Source of the DNA: Polaromonas sp.
GTDB taxonomy: Bacteria > Pseudomonadota > Gammaproteobacteria > Burkholderiales > Burkholderiaceae_C
DNA: 9,437 nt
NCBI GenBank assembly: GCA_026786065.1
Contig: JAJAYS010000097.1
Coordinates: 1 to 9,437, forward strand
Direction: 5' to 3'
Shown: in pieces, positions 7,354 through 9,437 of the stretch
How the letters are laid out: every line of letters starts with the position of its first letter
Numbering within the stretch: the stretch's first letter is position 1
The notes under the pieces: model-generated
Database searches by the model: none
The model's input: the letters and a program-made list of their open reading frames with translations, nothing else
Told to the model about the DNA's origin: nothing
Translations under genes and position numbers: made by a program

Positions 7354-7364
7354 GATACGCAGCG

Positions 7365-7377
7365 CTTTCCAGGAAAG
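7365..7377. promoter_or_regulatory. 13-bp palindrome upstream of the DUF4331 gene
   Basis: CTTTCCAGGAAAG is a perfect palindrome (6 + 1 + 6) located 74 bp upstream of the DUF4331 start. It has the size and symmetry of a dimeric regulator site, but no regulator gene is next to it and I do not recognise the motif. Confidence 0.35.
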
Positions 7378-7412
7378 ATTCGGGAAAGGTCGCGTGCGGC
7401 TGTAAGAAAATC

Positions 7413-7425
7413 TGACGATTCGTCA
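7413..7425. promoter_or_regulatory. TGACG-ATT-CGTCA palindrome overlapping a candidate -35
   Basis: Five-base arms TGACG and CGTCA flank ATT. On the minus strand the arm overlaps TTGACG (7426-7421), the best -35-like hexamer upstream of the DUF4331 gene. An operator overlapping the promoter is possible, but the matching -10 is poor. Confidence 0.3.
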
Positions 7426-7462
7426 AAAGACTTGTGCAGCACGCCAGACGACGACCGCAGCA

Positions 7463-7539
7463 GGCGCCCGGTGCACGTGCGATGCGTGTTTGATGCATGC
7501 CAAGTGCATGCCCGGTGCGCGCCCGGTGCGCGCCCGGTG
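7463..7539 (+). repeat. 11-bp degenerate tandem repeat array (array 2)
   Basis: Seven consecutive 11-bp units fill 7463-7539 exactly (77 bp). Units 6 and 7 (7518-7528, 7529-7539) are identical, CGCGCCCGGTG. Units 1 and 5 differ from them only in their first three bases. Units 2 to 4 are diverged but keep the 11-bp register and end in GTG or ATG. The array contains TGATGCATGC at 7491-7500. It lies about 170-250 bp upstream of the DUF4331 start. Confidence 0.85.
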
Positions 7540-7608
7540 TGCCTGACGCGGCCGTAAGCTCCGCACGCGGCTGCCGCCCACTTTTTCAGTACTTACTCAG
7601 TTGTTCGT

Positions 7609-7652
7609 GCTTGCAATTTGTTCTTCCCTCTCCCCGGGGAGAGGGAGCAAGC
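7609..7652. repeat. Perfect GC palindrome with interrupted outer stem
   Basis: TCCCTCTCCCC (7625-7635) is followed immediately by its exact complement GGGGAGAGGGA (7636-7646): an 11-bp perfect inverted repeat with no spacer. An outer pair GCTTGC (7609-7614) and GCAAGC (7647-7652) extends the structure, with 10 extra bases on the left side only. No T-run follows on either strand, so a simple intrinsic terminator is unlikely. From memory, CCCTCTCCCC...GGGGAGAGGG is a frequent dispersed element in related genomes. Confidence 0.75.
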
Positions 7653-7659
7653 AGGAATG

Positions 7660-7760
7660 ACGGTATTCGCCAACCTGGGTAGATTTTCTAGTTTAAAACA
7701 GCCATAAACCCAATGAATACTGGCGTTATAAGCTCTGTTTTTAATAGCGTCTGCCGGTCG
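7660..7760. other. AT-rich intergenic island
   Basis: By direct count 7681-7740 has 20 G+C in 60 bases (33%), against well above 60% in the surrounding genes. It includes TAGATTTTCTA and GTTTAAAAC and a run ending TTTTTAATAGCG. It resembles AT-rich dispersed intergenic repeats that I recall from Comamonadaceae, but this is unchecked. I see no ORF, tRNA or clear terminator in it. Confidence 0.5.
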
Positions 7761-7821
7761 GAAACTGATTGGCAGCAGCCGCGCCAGGCGATCTGCGCAC
7801 CGCACGGGGGCTTGGCCTGCC

Positions 7822-8646
7822 TCAGGTGCCGCTGCTGGACGCTGCCGCCGCAGCCGGCGATCCGACGTCACCGCCGGATACGGCTGCGCCATCGCCCGCT
7901 GGGGACAGCAGGGGCATGAAGGGCTCGGCGTGGGCGCGGGTCGGCGCGTTCGCGTCGGTCAATCGGGTTGCGGGCGCGTTGGGCGTGACGCTGGGCGCCA
8001 CCGGTGCCCGTGCGCTAGCGGCCTGGCCAACCGGTGCCGCAGAATCCCCCCCTGCCGCGCCCGGCCGGATGGTTGCAGCACGCGGGTTGGATGCCGCGAC
8101 ACGGGCTGCTTCACGGCGCGCCTGCAGCGACGCTGCCGCCACCGCCCTGGACTCGCGCTGCGCGTCGAGTTGTGCCTGCTTGCGCGCCTTGTCGAGCGCC
8201 GCCTGCTGCGCACGGGCGTCGGCCTGCTCGCGCGCCCTGGCACTGGCGCGCTGCAAGGCCTGCGCCCTGGCCTGCTGCTGCGCCTGAACGTCGGCCTTGC
8301 GTTGCTGCGCCCGCGCGTCGGCCGCTTGCTGCGCCCTGGCTTTGGCGGTCAGCGGCGGCGTGGGCGGGAGCAGTTTTTTGACGGAGATGGGAGGCGGCGC
8401 ATCGGCCGCTTTCGCGCCGACCGCGTTGCGGCTGCCGCGCCCGCTTACGCTGGCGGCGGGCGCTTCCCGGGTGCTTGCCGAGGGCACCCTGGGCACCCCA
8501 GCTTTCAGGGGCTGTACGCTGGCCACTGCAACCGCAGCGCGCTGGGTTGCCAGCGTGTCGGGCTGTGAAGGAAGCGTGCAGCCGGTCAGGAGCGCCACCA
8601 CGATGGCGGTTACAGCAAAACCAGAGAGTCGGTGCAGTTCAGACAT
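7822..8646 (-). CDS. Ala/Gln/Arg-rich coiled-coil lipoprotein, function unknown
   Basis: A 274-residue precursor with a lipoprotein signal: MSELHRLSG, a hydrophobic stretch, and lipobox LTGC with Cys23. The residues after Cys (TLP) suggest outer-membrane sorting. Residues 24-98 are a Pro/Ala/Ser-rich linker. Residues about 99-190 are a nearly uninterrupted Ala, Gln, Arg and Lys helix (for example QAQQQARAQALQRASAR), strongly predicted as coiled coil and like the periplasmic rod of TolA in composition. The C-terminal 80 residues are low-complexity Ala/Pro/Gly and end in SSSGT. No enzymatic domain is visible. ATG at 8646 is chosen because AGGAG lies 4 bases upstream and the signal peptide starts there; the longer in-frame version from 8979 overlaps queF antisense-frame sequence and is not real. 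It follows queF on the same strand after 166 bp. A structural envelope or peptidoglycan-associated role is an inference from composition only. Confidence 0.8.
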   Translation of the reverse strand: MSELHRLSGFAVTAIVVALLTGCTLPSQPDTLATQRAAVAVASVQPLKAGVPRVPSASTREAPAASVSGRGSRNAVGAKAADAPPPISVKKLLPPTPPLTAKARAQQAADARAQQRKADVQAQQQARAQALQRASARAREQADARAQQAALDKARKQAQLDAQRESRAVAAASLQARREAARVAASNPRAATIRPGAAGGDSAAPVGQAASARAPVAPSVTPNAPATRLTDANAPTRAHAEPFMPLLSPAGDGAAVSGGDVGSPAAAAASSSGT

Positions 8647-8812
8647 AAATCTCCTGTCATTTCGATGGCAGTTTTGCAGGCCACAGGCTTTCACCCCGCC
8701 GCCGGCAGCCGAACCGCAGAGAAAACGGTGGCGGTGCAGGCCGCGCAACGGCATAAGCCAAATGCCCGACCTTGCCGATGACCCCGCGCATCCCGGCACG
8801 CTCCCCGCTGCG
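8647..8812. other. Spacer between queF and the coiled-coil lipoprotein gene
   Basis: 166 bp with no ORF of its own and no stem plus T-run that would terminate queF. The lipoprotein promoter may lie here, but I do not see good hexamers. Read-through from queF is also possible. Confidence 0.4.
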
Positions 8813-9437
8813 CTACTGGCGTGCCGTGCGCACGTTGGCCGGCAGGGCTTGCGGAGAACTGGTGCGAAACGGTTTGATGTCCAGCCCGCCGCGCCGGGTG
8901 TAGCGGGCATAGACCGAAAGTTTGTGCGGCTGGCAGCGCTGCCAGAGGTCCATGAAGATGCGCTCGACGCACTGCTCATGAAACTCGTGGTGGTTGCGAA
9001 AGCTCACCAGGTATTGCAGCAGCCCTTCCTGGTCGATCTGCGGCCCGGTGTAGGCAATCTGCACGCTGGCCCAGTCGGGCTGACCGGTAACCAGGCAGTT
9101 GCTTTTGAGCAGGTTCGAGGTCAGCGTCTCCTCGACCGGGGCTTCGTCGAACTCGGCAAACAGCAGCTCGGGCGCAGGTGTGAAGTGGCTGCATTCGATG
9201 TCCAGCCGGTCGAGGTTCAGGCCACTCAGCTCATACACCGGTTCCTGGTCGAACAGCTCCGGGCCTATCGTCTTGATACCGATTCCGCTGCCCACGGCCG
9301 CGCCGACATCGGCACGGATGCGCTCCCGCACCTCGCGTGCGTCCAAAAACCGGGTGTTGGTAAAACTGTTTAGGTAGAGCTTGAAGGACTTGCTCTCGAT
9401 GATGTTGGGCGACTCGCACGGCACCGTGATGTGGGCC
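8813..9437 (-). CDS. queF: NADPH-dependent preQ0 reductase QueF (partial, N-terminus off right edge)
   Basis: The C-terminal 208 residues of the long, E. coli-type QueF, which reduces the nitrile of 7-cyano-7-deazaguanine (preQ0) to the amine preQ1 with NADPH in queuosine tRNA modification. Visible signatures are [20 protein letters not shown] at the left of the visible part, [14 protein letters not shown] with the nucleophilic Cys and QPDW with the general-acid Asp, [16 protein letters not shown], and [16 protein letters not shown]. The protein ends TARQ, close to the E. coli end LVRQ. The N-terminal roughly 70-80 residues, including the start, lie beyond 9437. The frame is intact through the edge; the GTG at 9424 is an internal Val codon, not a start. 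No queC, queD or queE is seen here, consistent with queF often standing alone. Confidence 0.96.
   Translation of the reverse strand, partial: AHITVPCESPNIIESKSFKLYLNSFTNTRFLDAREVRERIRADVGAAVGSGIGIKTIGPELFDQEPVYELSGLNLDRLDIECSHFTPAPELLFAEFDEAPVEETLTSNLLKSNCLVTGQPDWASVQIAYTGPQIDQEGLLQYLVSFRNHHEFHEQCVERIFMDLWQRCQPHKLSVYARYTRRGGLDIKPFRTSSPQALPANVRTARQ

Larger units (their letters stand above)
7291..7821. other. 531-bp gene-free region upstream of the DUF4331 gene
   Basis: Nothing here looks coding. Open frames across it lack ribosome sites and family similarity. From the DUF4331 start outward it holds an 8-bp inverted repeat in the likely leader, two further small palindromes, an 11-bp repeat array, a perfect 22-bp GC palindrome and an AT-rich island. 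The promoter of the DUF4331 unit should lie here. A weak sigma-70-like candidate reads TTGACG at 7426-7421 on the minus strand with TACAGC 16 bp later, which is only a partial -10 match. Confidence 0.7.

Noticed and set aside
8647..8979. Upstream extension of the coiled-coil lipoprotein frame
   Set aside because: The added 111 residues overlap queF in another frame and lack homology, whereas ATG 8646 has AGGAG and begins a proper lipoprotein signal peptide.
8297..9373. 358-codon open frame on the plus strand
   Set aside because: It runs antisense across both the lipoprotein gene and queF. Both of those have strong evidence, so this is a shadow.

Overview
The window is GC-rich, compact DNA with leaderless-looking GC codon bias and Shine-Dalgarno sites of the AGGAG type. 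The proteins resemble those of Betaproteobacteria, order Burkholderiales, most likely Comamonadaceae-like. This rests on the DUF4118/PAS kinase, an insertion-bearing Y-family polymerase, an E. coli-type long QueF, a DUF4331 protein paired with a small lipoprotein, and a GTTCGnnnTGAGC-type dispersed repeat. The taxonomic call comes from memory of families, not from a search.

Layout from left to right. Positions 1-2278 (minus) hold the N-terminal 759 residues of a membrane-anchored multi-PAS sensor histidine kinase that runs off the left edge. Positions 2449-3270 (minus) hold a cofactor-free haloperoxidase-type alpha/beta hydrolase. A 185-bp divergent intergenic region follows, then on the plus strand a DinB-type Y-family DNA polymerase (3456-4700) and a small two-helix membrane protein of unknown function (4749-5063). 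Positions 5064-5382 are non-coding and repeat-rich: an 11-bp tandem array, a two-armed dispersed palindromic repeat, and a strong rho-independent terminator serving the minus-strand genes to its right. Positions 5383-7290 (minus) are a two-gene exported unit: a DUF4331 protein with a signal peptide, followed 42 bp later by an 83-residue lipoprotein. The 531-bp gap at 7291-7821 contains three short palindromes, a second 11-bp array, a perfect 22-bp GC palindrome and an AT-rich island. Positions 7822-8646 (minus) encode an Ala/Gln/Arg-rich coiled-coil lipoprotein, and 8813-9437 (minus) the C-terminal part of QueF, the preQ0 reductase of queuosine synthesis.

The genes do not form one pathway. 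The clearest functional unit is DUF4331 plus the small lipoprotein, which end at a shared terminator. The two 11-bp repeat arrays sit on either side of that unit and share a TGATGCATGC block and a GCCCGG core. I see no CRISPR, phage, transposase, tRNA or rRNA. Nothing in the window compels a claim of a new defence or mobile system. The most unusual material is the intergenic repeat architecture around the DUF4331 unit.
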